From Fidelibacterota bacterium (GTDB lineage Bacteria > Fidelibacterota > UBA2242): a DNA stretch of 10,791 nt. The stretch spans positions 1 to 10,791 of the forward strand of contig JALOAB010000054.1 in NCBI GenBank assembly GCA_023229045.1, in the 5' to 3' direction. A model generated the notes under the pieces. The model was given only the letters and a program-made list of their open reading frames with translations. It was not told the origin of the DNA and made no database searches. Below are positions 1-6,530 of this stretch, piece by piece; the stretch's first letter is position 1, and the number at the start of each line of letters is the position of its first letter. The position numbers and the translations under genes were made by a program.

Positions 1-1
1 G

Positions 2-448
2 CCGGAATTTCTGATCGGCGCGGCGGCTAATCCGTTCGCGGTGCCTTTTGAAATGCGCCTGATCCGGCTTTGTAAAAAAATCCGCGCCGGAGCCCATTTT
101 ATCCAAACTCAGCCGGTTTTCGATCCGGAGCTTTTCAGAAACTGGATGGAAAAGGTAGTCGAAATGGGGTTGCATGAGAAAGTCGCTATCCTGGCGGGCG
201 TCATGCCGGTCAAATCGGTCAACACTTTACTGCGCATGCGCGCGGATGTCCCCGGTGTGAAAATCAATGATGAATACATTCAGAGAATGGAAAAGGCCAC
301 TGATCCGCAAGCCGAAGGCGTTAAAATCGCCGTCGAAATTATCCAGACCGTTAAAAATCTAAAAGGTATTCGCGGGGTTCATATTATGCCGTTTTTGTGG
401 GAAAGTATCATGCCGACAATCGTTAAAGAAGCCGGTTTGCGCAATTAA
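2..448 (+). CDS. metF: Methylenetetrahydrofolate reductase, C-terminal part (cut by the window edge)
   Basis: This is the C-terminal 148 or so residues of a MetF-family reductase, which converts 5,10-methylene-THF to 5-methyl-THF in the cytoplasm. The reading frame is open from base 2 with no stop, so the gene starts outside the window. A GTG at 41 is internal, not the start, because the codons before it encode the conserved stretch IGAAANPF that precedes FEMRLIRLCKKIRAGAHFIQTQ. That stretch, the FIQTQ segment and the C-terminal KINDEYIQRM and GVHIMPF motifs are typical of the TIM-barrel reductase. The N-terminal catalytic glutamate region is not in view. The corrinoid protein gene follows after 16 nt in the same direction, so the methyl-THF product probably feeds a corrinoid-dependent methyl transfer, either methionine synthesis or a Wood-Ljungdahl-type route. 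The family call is firm. Which pathway it serves is inference. Confidence 0.9.
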   Translation, partial: PEFLIGAAANPFAVPFEMRLIRLCKKIRAGAHFIQTQPVFDPELFRNWMEKVVEMGLHEKVAILAGVMPVKSVNTLLRMRADVPGVKINDEYIQRMEKATDPQAEGVKIAVEIIQTVKNLKGIRGVHIMPFLWESIMPTIVKEAGLRN

Positions 449-464
449 ACTGAGGAGTTGAATT

Positions 465-1130
465 ATGCAGGAACTCATTGAAAAACTCGCCATCTGTGTT
501 GAAAAGGGAAAAATTTCGCGGAGTCATCCTTTCCCACCGGATATGAAAGATCAGGACGGCGCGGATGAAATCGCGGCGCAAGCTTTGAAAGAGGGAATCC
601 CACCGGACACCTTACTGCAGGCCTGTATGCTCGGCATGGAACACATCGGCAAGCAATTCAGCCAGAATCTGGTTTTCGTGCCGCACCTGCTGGTTGCCGC
701 GCAGGCCATGAACACCGTTTTGAAACATCTGCAACCCTATCTGGAATCCGGTTCGGTTAAGCGTAAGGGCAAATTCCTGATTGGCACCGTGGCCGGTGAC
801 CTGCATGATATTGGCAAAAATCTGGTTTCGATGATTATCCGCGGCGGGGGTTTTGAAGTGATCGACCTGGGCGTCGATGTATCAACCCAGAAATTTCTAA
901 GCGGCATCGAGCAGCATCACGATTGCTTCGTCGGGCTGAGCGCCTTGTTGACGACCACTTTGCCGAATATGCAAAAAAGCGTTTCCGCCATCCGGGAATC
1001 TTACCCCGAACTCAAGATTATGATCGGTGGAGCGCCCGTCACGGAAGATTTCCGCGCTCAAATCGGCGCCGATTTCTATTCCCACAATCCTCAGGACGCG
1101 GTTGAATATTTGAACCGGATGGTGGTTTAA
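465..1130 (+). CDS. Cobalamin-binding corrinoid protein (methyl carrier)
   Basis: This 221-residue protein has the two-domain layout of stand-alone corrinoid methyl carriers (MtbC/MtaC-like, and the B12 module of MetH). Residues 1-90 form a helical cap domain and residues about 102-221 form a Rossmann-like B12-binding domain. The signature GDLHDIGKN lies at 111-119, with D112, H114 (lower axial cobalt ligand) and G117 making the DxHxxG motif. It is followed by LSALLTTT (159-166) and IGGAPV (187-192), which line the nucleotide tail pocket. It should carry a methyl group on cobalt between a methyl donor and an acceptor protein. No methyltransferase domain is present, so a partner must act in trans. 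The upstream neighbour is metF (16 nt gap), which suggests methyl-THF as the donor. The start is supported by GAGGAG 7 nt before the ATG. The family is clear. The substrate is unknown. Confidence 0.9.
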   Translation: MQELIEKLAICVEKGKISRSHPFPPDMKDQDGADEIAAQALKEGIPPDTLLQACMLGMEHIGKQFSQNLVFVPHLLVAAQAMNTVLKHLQPYLESGSVKRKGKFLIGTVAGDLHDIGKNLVSMIIRGGGFEVIDLGVDVSTQKFLSGIEQHHDCFVGLSALLTTTLPNMQKSVSAIRESYPELKIMIGGAPVTEDFRAQIGADFYSHNPQDAVEYLNRMVV

Positions 1131-1138
1131 AGAGACGC

Positions 1139-1864
1139 TTAATTAGATGATATTTCTTTTTGATCGAGCGCCGTCTCAGTTGCCGACTGATAAAACGGCT
1201 GATAAATGATTCGGTACAGCAGTAGAAAAAACAGCGCCAATACTATCAGGTACCACGGCCATTCCGGCAGGAGTTTTATCGGTCCGAACGGAACGGGCGG
1301 AATATCGCAGAGATAGAGGAAATTAGCTTTTAGTAATAAATTCACCGGCGCCAGACAGAAGGCCACTAGCCCGAGCGCTTTAAACCCTGTCCAGTAACTG
1401 TTATGGCTGGGTCGAATCTTTAACACGGTCAGGCAGTACAGAATCACAAACACCATCAGACTGTGGGGAATGAACAACGCGAAATAACGCGCAGAGGGGA
1501 AATCCCACTGCAGTTCAGGAATAATCACCGCCAGGGTCGAACCCGACATAATCCAGTAATAAAGCACGTCGAAAAGTTTCTGACCGGGACGCAGAAGGTA
1601 ATAAATCAGTAATATTTCACTTAGACCGCATAGATGGAGCGGCAGGTCGTAACCGATTGTGAAATCGTTTTGAAAAATAAAAATAATGCGCCACATGGTC
1701 AACTGGGAAAATAGCAGGATCGCGAGAAACGGATTGAAATATTTCCTGAGACGCGCGGTATCATAGGTTTGCAGTTTGTGCAGAGCGAATATGGTGATTA
1801 TCACAATAATCACCACCGTGATTATGTGCGAGAAACCAAACATGCTAAACGGAGTCAGGGACAT
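1139..1864 (-). CDS. TIGR02206/YwaF (TMEM164-like) integral membrane protein
   Basis: This 241-residue, very hydrophobic protein has about seven predicted membrane segments (roughly 12-29, 45-63, 76-92, 98-116, 126-149, 159-179 and 203-220) and a short polar C-terminal tail. The pattern LPLHLCGLSE (74-83), a proline- and histidine-containing segment (FIPHSL, 131-136) and an NFLYL stretch near 181-185 match the bacterial TIGR02206/YwaF family. That family is related to eukaryotic TMEM164, reported as a lipid acyltransferase that uses a conserved cysteine. C79, next to H77, is the residue I would equate with that cysteine, but the alignment is from memory. The gene is the last of a minus-strand run and its ATG overlaps the end of the deoxynucleoside kinase gene by 10 nt, so it is probably translated by coupling. 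No strong ribosome binding site is visible. The family is likely. The function in bacteria is unknown. Confidence 0.8.
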   Translation of the reverse strand: MSLTPFSMFGFSHIITVVIIVIITIFALHKLQTYDTARLRKYFNPFLAILLFSQLTMWRIIFIFQNDFTIGYDLPLHLCGLSEILLIYYLLRPGQKLFDVLYYWIMSGSTLAVIIPELQWDFPSARYFALFIPHSLMVFVILYCLTVLKIRPSHNSYWTGFKALGLVAFCLAPVNLLLKANFLYLCDIPPVPFGPIKLLPEWPWYLIVLALFFLLLYRIIYQPFYQSATETALDQKEISSN

Positions 1865-2478
1865 ATATCTCTGATCTGGTTTAAAACCCGTTCCAGTTTG
1901 TCCTGATCGCGGAAGACGTCGAACTGATCGGTTTCGATCACCAGGACTTTATTGCGGCTCTGATCTTCTTTGATCCAGCGATCGTAGGATAGATTTAGCA
2001 TATAAATATATTCGGGAGAAATGTCGCGTTCGAATCCACGCGAGCGTTTCTTGATGCGCGTCAGGAGTGTATCGACGCTGGCGCGCAGATAAATAATCAG
2101 GTCTGGTTTTTTCAGGTAGGAGGTCATGATTTCAAACAGGGCGCGGTAATTATCCCAGTCGCGTTGACTCATATTGCCCATTTCGTAGAGATTGCGGGCG
2201 AAGATTTCGACATCTTCGTAGATTGTGCGATCCTGAACAGTCGCGATATTACATTCGGTCATCTGTTTATGACTGCGAAAGCGGTGTGACAGAAAATAGA
2301 TTTGCAGATTGAAGCTCCAGCGCTTCATATCGAGATAGAAGTCCTCAAGATAGGGATTGTCGATCACTGACTCGTAAAATGCCCGCCAGCCGAAGCGCCG
2401 GGCGATTATGTCGGTCATAGTGGTTTTGCCAACGCCGATATTGCCGGCGATCCCAATGAAATACGGACATTCACTCAC
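1855..2478 (-). CDS. Deoxynucleoside kinase (dCK/dGK type)
   Basis: This 207-residue cytoplasmic kinase phosphorylates deoxynucleosides to their monophosphates in the salvage pathway. The P-loop is GNIGVGKTT at 12-20. Y35-E36 in YESV supplies the presumed catalytic base. FNLQIYFLSHRF (56-67) with Q59 forms the nucleoside pocket. DRT (83-85) matches the D/E-R-S motif. The arginine-rich LID lies at about 141-152. These features and the length match the dNK family (dGK/dCK, Pfam dNK). Base specificity cannot be read from the sequence. The start is GTG: an AGGAG element lies about 9 nt upstream, and the start overlaps the mtaB stop by 8 nt, so the two genes are coupled. The gene also overlaps the following membrane-protein gene by 10 nt. 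Confidence 0.9.
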   Translation of the reverse strand: MSECPYFIGIAGNIGVGKTTMTDIIARRFGWRAFYESVIDNPYLEDFYLDMKRWSFNLQIYFLSHRFRSHKQMTECNIATVQDRTIYEDVEIFARNLYEMGNMSQRDWDNYRALFEIMTSYLKKPDLIIYLRASVDTLLTRIKKRSRGFERDISPEYIYMLNLSYDRWIKEDQSRNKVLVIETDQFDVFRDQDKLERVLNQIRDICP

Positions 2479-3769
2479 TGAGCAATTCTCCTTTCAAAAA
2501 ATCTCCCGAAACATGGATTATTCTAACTTTTCTGATGCGATTATACAAGTGTTCTTTGCTATTGGCGCGAACTTTAACATAATTGTCGGTCAGTCCCTGC
2601 CATGTATCCGTGGCGATTTTTTCCTCGAACAGGACCGGGCAGACCTTTCCGGAAAAGGTCTGCATGAATTGGGTCCGCTTGCGACCGCTCAACTGGCGCA
2701 GGATGGCGGAGCGGCGTTTTTTTTCGGAATCCGGAATGTGATCGCCAAGGTCTGCGGCGGGAGTGCCGGGACGCGCGGAATAGCGGAAAACGTGCAAATA
2801 GGTTATGTCGATATTTTCAATAAATCGGCGCATTTGTTCGAATTCGCTTTCAGTTTCGCCGGGAAAGCCGACCATTACATCGGCGCCGATACAAATTTCC
2901 GGCATTCTTTGTTTTATACTGTCGACGAGTGCGGCGTAATCAGCCGTCTGATAGTGCCGCTTCATCAAGCCTAAGACCGTATCGGCTCCATGTTGCAAAG
3001 GTATGTGCAGATAGCGGCAAAGGCGCGGTTCGCTGGCGATCAGTTCGATTAACTGCGGCGTGATCAGATCGGGCTCGATTGAACTGAGGCGAATCCGCGG
3101 AATAGTCGTTTCATCCAAAAGACGGCGAATCAGCGCCGCCAGGTCACCTTCCGGCGATTGGTAACGACCGAGATTGATACCGGTCAGAATTATTTCGCGA
3201 ACGCCTTGTTCCGTCAGCTGGCGGATTTCGGCGATACAATCCTGCGGCTCGCGACTGCGCGGCGCTCCGCGTAAGTACGGAAGGATACAATAGGCACAAT
3301 AATAGTCGCACCCTTCTTGGATTTTGAGGTTGACGCGGATGCGCTGATCAAGCGATGAGTGATACCCGGTGCGGAAGGTAGTAGCCGCCAGACCCGGTGT
3401 GGTAACGCGTACGATTTTTTCTCCCTGATCAATTTCATCAAGAAAATCGAAGAGATTATATTTTTCGTTGTTGCCTAATACTAAATAGACGCCAGGAATG
3501 TCAAGCAGTTCAGCGGCGGCTAATTGCGAATAGCACCCGACGATGGCGATTTTGCCATTGGGCGAAATACGTCGCGCGGCGGTAATGGTGGCGCGGGTTT
3601 TAGCCTCAGCCGCACGGGTCACAGCGCAGGAATTGATGACGGTCAAATTGGCCGGCTCAGAGCCGCTAACTTCACGGAGATTGAATTTGGTCAATTCGGA
3701 TTTGAAGGCATCGGTTTCCGCCTGGTTCAGGCGACAGCCTAAAGTCCGAAAGGCGACCGTCACAATCAA
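2471..3769 (-). CDS. mtaB: tRNA t6A37 methylthiotransferase MtaB
   Basis: This radical-SAM methylthiotransferase converts N6-threonylcarbamoyladenosine at position 37 of ANN-decoding tRNAs to ms2t6A. The N-terminal UPF0004 domain carries C12 (in TLGCRLNQAETD), C48 and C79, which ligate the auxiliary 4Fe-4S cluster. The radical-SAM motif CDYYCAYC holds C154, C158 and C161. A TRAM domain occupies about 375-432. The LGCRLNQAE signature and the CAYCILPYLRG stretch fit the MtaB/YqeV (e-MtaB) subgroup better than MiaB or RimO. The frame opens just after a TGA, and the only nearby starts are TTG at 3769 and GTG at 3763. A weak AGGT element is closer to the spacing expected for the GTG, so the true protein may be two residues shorter. 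It begins 2 nt after the nucleotidyltransferase stop and overlaps the kinase gene by 8 nt. Confidence 0.93.
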   Translation of the reverse strand: MIVTVAFRTLGCRLNQAETDAFKSELTKFNLREVSGSEPANLTVINSCAVTRAAEAKTRATITAARRISPNGKIAIVGCYSQLAAAELLDIPGVYLVLGNNEKYNLFDFLDEIDQGEKIVRVTTPGLAATTFRTGYHSSLDQRIRVNLKIQEGCDYYCAYCILPYLRGAPRSREPQDCIAEIRQLTEQGVREIILTGINLGRYQSPEGDLAALIRRLLDETTIPRIRLSSIEPDLITPQLIELIASEPRLCRYLHIPLQHGADTVLGLMKRHYQTADYAALVDSIKQRMPEICIGADVMVGFPGETESEFEQMRRFIENIDITYLHVFRYSARPGTPAADLGDHIPDSEKKRRSAILRQLSGRKRTQFMQTFSGKVCPVLFEEKIATDTWQGLTDNYVKVRANSKEHLYNRIRKVRIIHVSGDFLKGELLSE

Positions 3770-3771
3770 GG

Positions 3772-4836
3772 CTACCTGATTTCAATCAGGCTCTGATCGC
3801 CAATAATAAAACGATTGGTGAACGGTTTGGCCTGGGATTCGATGATCTGAACGTTCTTGCCGAGCAAGCTGGCTTCGATGCGAATTTTCTGGTTGCGAAT
3901 GATGCAATTACACGAGACGATGCTGAATTCAATTTCGGCATTGCTGATCTCACAATTTTTGTCGATGGAAGAATAAGGCCCGATATATGCATTGCTGATT
4001 TTCGCGCCGGCGCCGATAATTACCGGACCGCGGATGTTGCTATTGACAATCTCCGCGCCCTGGGCGATGACGACCCGCCCGCTGATGCGGCTGTTCCGAT
4101 CGACTTTTCCTTCAATCACGGTTGAAATATTATCTAGTACGAGACGATTGGCTTCCAGCAGGTCGCTGGGTTTTCCGGTGTCTTTCCACCAACCGGTGAT
4201 TTCGGAAAAGGTTACCTTATATCCCTTGTTTAGTAAATATTGGTGAGCGTCGGAAATCTCGAGTTCGCCACGGGCGCTCGGTTTGATATTATTGACCGCC
4301 TCGAAAATGGTGTGGTCGTAGATATAAATTCCAGTCACGGCAAAATCGCTGAGCGGTTTTTTAGGCTTTTCCACGATATTGACGATACGATTACCCTTGA
4401 TTTCCGGCACGCCGAAGCGTTCCGGATCAGGGACCTTTGCCAATACGAGGTGGCAGTTGGTCTGATTTTTCTCGAATTCCTCAATAAAACGCCGGATGCC
4501 GCCAACGATGATGTTATCACCGAGATAAAAAACGAATGGTTCAGTGCCGATAAATGGTTCGGCAATCCGCACACAGTCAGCCAGCCCGGAAGGACGTTCC
4601 TGTGGAATATAGATGATTTTCAGACCAAGCGCTTTGCCATTGCCGTAAACCTCTTTGACTTCATCGCCTTCCTGATTGGTGATAATTCCGACTTCGCGAA
4701 TGCCGGCGTCCCGGACATATTCCAATGCGTAATTCAGAATCGGTTTATTGGCGATTGGGATCAGGTGCTTGTTTTGAGTATGAGTTATCGGTCTCAGACG
4801 AGTGCCGTGTCCGCCTGCTGTGATTAATGCCTTCAT
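3772..4836 (-). CDS. Sugar-1-phosphate nucleotidyltransferase, long RmlA type (glucose-1-phosphate thymidylyltransferase-like)
   Basis: This 354-residue enzyme joins a sugar-1-phosphate to a nucleoside triphosphate, most likely giving dTDP-glucose. The nucleotide-binding signature GGHGTRLRP is at 8-16, with the LIPIANKPI segment at 25-33. GDN (106-108) supplies a metal-binding Asp, EKP lies at 156-158, ELEISDA at 191-197, and WWKDTGKP (216-223) has the second catalytic Asp. From about 245 onward hexapeptide-like repeats rich in isoleucine and glycine indicate a left-handed beta-helix. This tail and the total length match the long RmlA form (TIGR01208; about 353 residues in StrD-like proteins) rather than the roughly 290-residue RmlA. 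No rmlB, rmlC or rmlD lies nearby, so the sugar and nucleotide specificity remain open; UDP- or GDP-sugar use cannot be excluded. The ATG has AAGGA 6-7 nt upstream. It probably opens the transcript that runs into mtaB. Confidence 0.85.
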   Translation of the reverse strand: MKALITAGGHGTRLRPITHTQNKHLIPIANKPILNYALEYVRDAGIREVGIITNQEGDEVKEVYGNGKALGLKIIYIPQERPSGLADCVRIAEPFIGTEPFVFYLGDNIIVGGIRRFIEEFEKNQTNCHLVLAKVPDPERFGVPEIKGNRIVNIVEKPKKPLSDFAVTGIYIYDHTIFEAVNNIKPSARGELEISDAHQYLLNKGYKVTFSEITGWWKDTGKPSDLLEANRLVLDNISTVIEGKVDRNSRISGRVVIAQGAEIVNSNIRGPVIIGAGAKISNAYIGPYSSIDKNCEISNAEIEFSIVSCNCIIRNQKIRIEASLLGKNVQIIESQAKPFTNRFIIGDQSLIEIR

Positions 4837-4919
4837 CGTTTTTCCTTAATTAATTAGATGTTTCTATGGCTGAAAATCCAGGTGAAAATTATCTAATCTG
4901 TGCCTAACAAGCAAAAGTT
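4837..4919 (-). promoter_or_regulatory. 83 bp gap between rimO and the nucleotidyltransferase gene; possible leader or promoter
   Basis: This AT-rich spacer is the only sizeable gap between rimO and the four-gene run below it. It holds a 7 bp perfect inverted repeat, ATTAGAT at 4853-4859 and ATCTAAT at 4891-4897, separated by 31 nt. The arm nearest the gene ends shortly before the AAGGA ribosome binding site. A GATAAT hexamer could serve as a -10 box, but no convincing -35 box sits at the right distance. It may hold a promoter for the downstream run, or rimO may simply read through. I see no poly-T-ended terminator. Confidence 0.25.
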
Positions 4920-6215
4920 TTAAGGGTTTGCGGTGGCTACCAGGTCCAGGTCTTCGACGCCGGTCACAGTTACATTGTAAAAGTCACCGATTGTCAGATA
5001 TTTTGATGACTCAACCTTGACCGTGCAATCGATTTCCGGGGCGTCCCAGACGGAACGGGCCAGGTAAGCGGAACCGATTTGTTCTTCGATCAGAACCGTG
5101 ACCTGCTGACCGATTTTTGAGCTAGCGAAAGCCTGGGCAATGTTCCACTGGATTTGGGTAAGTATTTCGCGCCGCCGCTCTTTTTCTTCAGCGGGTACGT
5201 CGTCAGGTAATTTTGCGGCATCGGTATCTTCTTCGGCGCTGTAGGTAAAAACCCCCAGCCGTTCGAAACGGATTTCCTCGACGAAATTCAGCAGTTCTTC
5301 AAAGTCGGCTTCATTCTCTGCGGGAAAGCCAACCATAATTGAAGTGCGCAGAGCCACTCCCGGACGATGCCGACGAATACTCTGGAGTGTTTTTTTAATA
5401 CGGGTCGGATTGGCGCCGCGCTTCATCATTTTCAAAATCCGCGGACTGGCGTGCTGAACCGGGATGTCGATATACGGACAGAACTCCGGAAACCTGGTCA
5501 ACACTTCATTCAAATCGTTGTGCCAGAAGTCCGGATTGGCATACATCAGCCGTAGCCAGGGAAAAAGCCGCGCCGACAGCAATTCATTCAACAAGGTCGT
5601 CAGGGTAATTTTGCCTGCTAAATCACTGCCGTAGCGGGTGGTGTCCTGAGCAATCAGGATCAATTCCTTTACTCCCTGGTTAGCCAGGAACTCGGCTTCG
5701 CGCAATAGACTGTCGATTGGGCGACTGCGCTGGCGACCGCGAATCAGCGGAATGGCGCAAAATGAGCAGGAATTATCGCAACCTTCGGCAATTTTTAAAT
5801 AAGCATAATGACGGGGCGTCAACAACCGGCGACCGGTTTCCAGATCCGGACAGGCGCTTTCTTTGCCGGTCAGGAATTTAATCACTTCCGCCTGTGAGTC
5901 GATCCCGAATAGACCGTCAATTTCCGGGATTGCGGTCTGGATCTGCTTAAAATATCGTTGGCTGAGACAGCCCATTACGACGACTTTGCGGGTGCCGTCC
6001 TTTTTTAATTTCAAGGTATCCAGAATGGTTTCGATCGATTCTTCCTTCGCGGGGCGAATGAAGCCGCAGGTATTGACGATGACGGCATCGGCTTTTTGGG
6101 GATCGTCCTTATATTCCAATCCGGCCTGCAACAATCCGCCCTTCAGGATTTCGGAATCGACAGTGTTTTTCGGACAACCGAGCGAAATAATGGCGAAGGA
6201 GCGGATCATAGCCAT
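4920..6215 (-). CDS. rimO: Ribosomal protein S12 methylthiotransferase RimO
   Basis: This radical-SAM enzyme adds a methylthio group to the conserved Asp of ribosomal protein S12 (Asp88/89). The opening ISLGCPKNTVDSE (10-22) is diagnostic for RimO rather than MiaB or MtaB. C14, C50 and C83 of the UPF0004 domain bind one 4Fe-4S cluster. CDNSCSFC (146-153) gives the radical-SAM cluster ligands C146, C150 and C153, followed by AIPLIRGRQRSR. The IDIPVQHAS motif lies in the second half of the barrel, and a TRAM domain occupies about 370-431, usual for this family at this length. The ATG at 6215 is preceded by AAGGA about 8 nt upstream, which favours it over the ATG two codons later. It is separated from ftsY by 315 bp, so it probably has its own promoter. 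Confidence 0.95.
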   Translation of the reverse strand: MAMIRSFAIISLGCPKNTVDSEILKGGLLQAGLEYKDDPQKADAVIVNTCGFIRPAKEESIETILDTLKLKKDGTRKVVVMGCLSQRYFKQIQTAIPEIDGLFGIDSQAEVIKFLTGKESACPDLETGRRLLTPRHYAYLKIAEGCDNSCSFCAIPLIRGRQRSRPIDSLLREAEFLANQGVKELILIAQDTTRYGSDLAGKITLTTLLNELLSARLFPWLRLMYANPDFWHNDLNEVLTRFPEFCPYIDIPVQHASPRILKMMKRGANPTRIKKTLQSIRRHRPGVALRTSIMVGFPAENEADFEELLNFVEEIRFERLGVFTYSAEEDTDAAKLPDDVPAEEKERRREILTQIQWNIAQAFASSKIGQQVTVLIEEQIGSAYLARSVWDAPEIDCTVKVESSKYLTIGDFYNVTVTGVEDLDLVATANP

Positions 6216-6234
6216 ATATCAGTTCCTTTTTCAT

Positions 6235-6252
6235 CACAGAGCGAACAGAGAG
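6235..6252. repeat. Short imperfect direct repeat, ACAGAG type
   Basis: The 18 bases CACAGAGCGAACAGAGAG contain two copies of ACAGAG nine bases apart. On the other strand this reads as CTCTCTGTTCGCTCTGTG, a wording I recall from dispersed intergenic repeats in several uncultured bacterial lineages. It lies only 20 nt upstream of the rimO start, on the leader side. Confidence 0.45.
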
Positions 6253-6265
6253 CCCGGAGATATTT

Positions 6266-6300
6266 AATTGTAAATTGTAGATTGGAGATTGTAGGTTGGA
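6266..6300. repeat. Degenerate 7-bp tandem repeat, five copies
   Basis: Five contiguous heptamers follow the consensus RRTTGKA: AATTGTA, AATTGTA, GATTGGA, GATTGTA and GGTTGGA. The units differ from one another mainly at the first two positions and the sixth. On the opposite strand the tract reads as alternating TCCAATC/TACAATC-like units. It is too short to be a CRISPR and has no spacers. It is not part of any gene. Confidence 0.75.
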
Positions 6301-6421
6301 AAATGTTTGCCTGAACGATCCGGTTAGTCGGGTAGATTGAAAATGGTTGATTGATTGAGTAATGCTGTGAATTTTTACGAAAAATTAATAAATCTATCAT
6401 GTCAATCTTGTCTTGCCAGAG

Positions 6422-6449
6422 ATACTACCGGAGTTAATTTTGTTAGCAA
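6422..6449 (-). promoter_or_regulatory. Possible sigma70-like promoter ahead of rimO
   Basis: Reading on the minus strand, TTGCTA (complement of 6444-6449) and TAGTAT (complement of 6422-6427) are separated by 16 nt, each matching 4 of 6 consensus bases. It would start transcription about 200 nt upstream of rimO. A perfect TTGACA also occurs (complement of 6400-6405) but has no -10 box at the right spacing. This is a weak prediction. Confidence 0.2.
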
Positions 6450-6485
6450 CATCTTCGCTTTAGCTCTGTTTTTTAAAATGATATA

Positions 6486-6515
6486 TTATCAGCGTTTATC
6501 AGCGTTAATCTGCGG
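6486..6515. repeat. 10-bp tandem repeat, three copies
   Basis: Three contiguous decamers are present: TTATCAGCGT, TTATCAGCGT and TAATCTGCGG. The first two are identical and the third differs at three positions. The tract ends 15 nt from the ftsY stop codon, so it lies in the 3' untranslated part of the ftsY transcript or in the spacer. The wording resembles dispersed ATCTGCG-type intergenic repeats that I recall from several environmental bacterial genomes. Confidence 0.7.
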
Positions 6516-6530
6516 CGGAGTATTTTCATT

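Larger units (their letters stand above)
6216..6530. other. Gene-free 315 bp spacer with short repeat tracts
   Basis: This stretch between the ftsY stop and the rimO start contains no credible gene. Small open frames on both strands run into neighbouring genes, lack ribosome binding sites and have low-complexity translations. It holds three degenerate repeat tracts, listed separately (6235-6252, 6266-6300 and 6486-6515), and a further low-complexity patch, TTGATTGATTGA, at 6347-6358. The rest is AT-rich. It must hold the 3' end of the ftsY transcript and probably the rimO promoter, but I see no strong stem-loop plus T-run terminator. Confidence 0.7.

Noticed and set aside
41..448. GTG at 41 as the true start of a short 135-residue gene
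   Set aside because: The frame is open back to base 2 and the codons before the GTG encode conserved MetF sequence (IGAAANPF), so the gene is cut by the window edge and not short.
2408..2974. 188-residue open frame on the plus strand
   Set aside because: It lies antisense to mtaB and the kinase gene, resembles no family and has no ribosome binding site; it is a shadow of well-supported minus-strand genes.
4240..4827. 195-residue open frame on the plus strand
   Set aside because: It is fully antisense to the nucleotidyltransferase gene, whose motifs are complete.
6206..6400. 64-residue minus-strand open frame upstream of rimO
   Set aside because: It overlaps the rimO start and mostly translates the repeat tracts; no ribosome binding site and low-complexity composition.
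6384..6405. Perfect TTGACA (minus strand) as a rimO promoter -35 box
   Set aside because: No acceptable -10 hexamer occurs 16-18 nt downstream; TATTAA is only 9 nt away.
6235..6515. CRISPR-like array in the ftsY-rimO spacer
   Set aside because: The units are 7-10 bp and contiguous, with no spacers of uniform length and no cas genes nearby.
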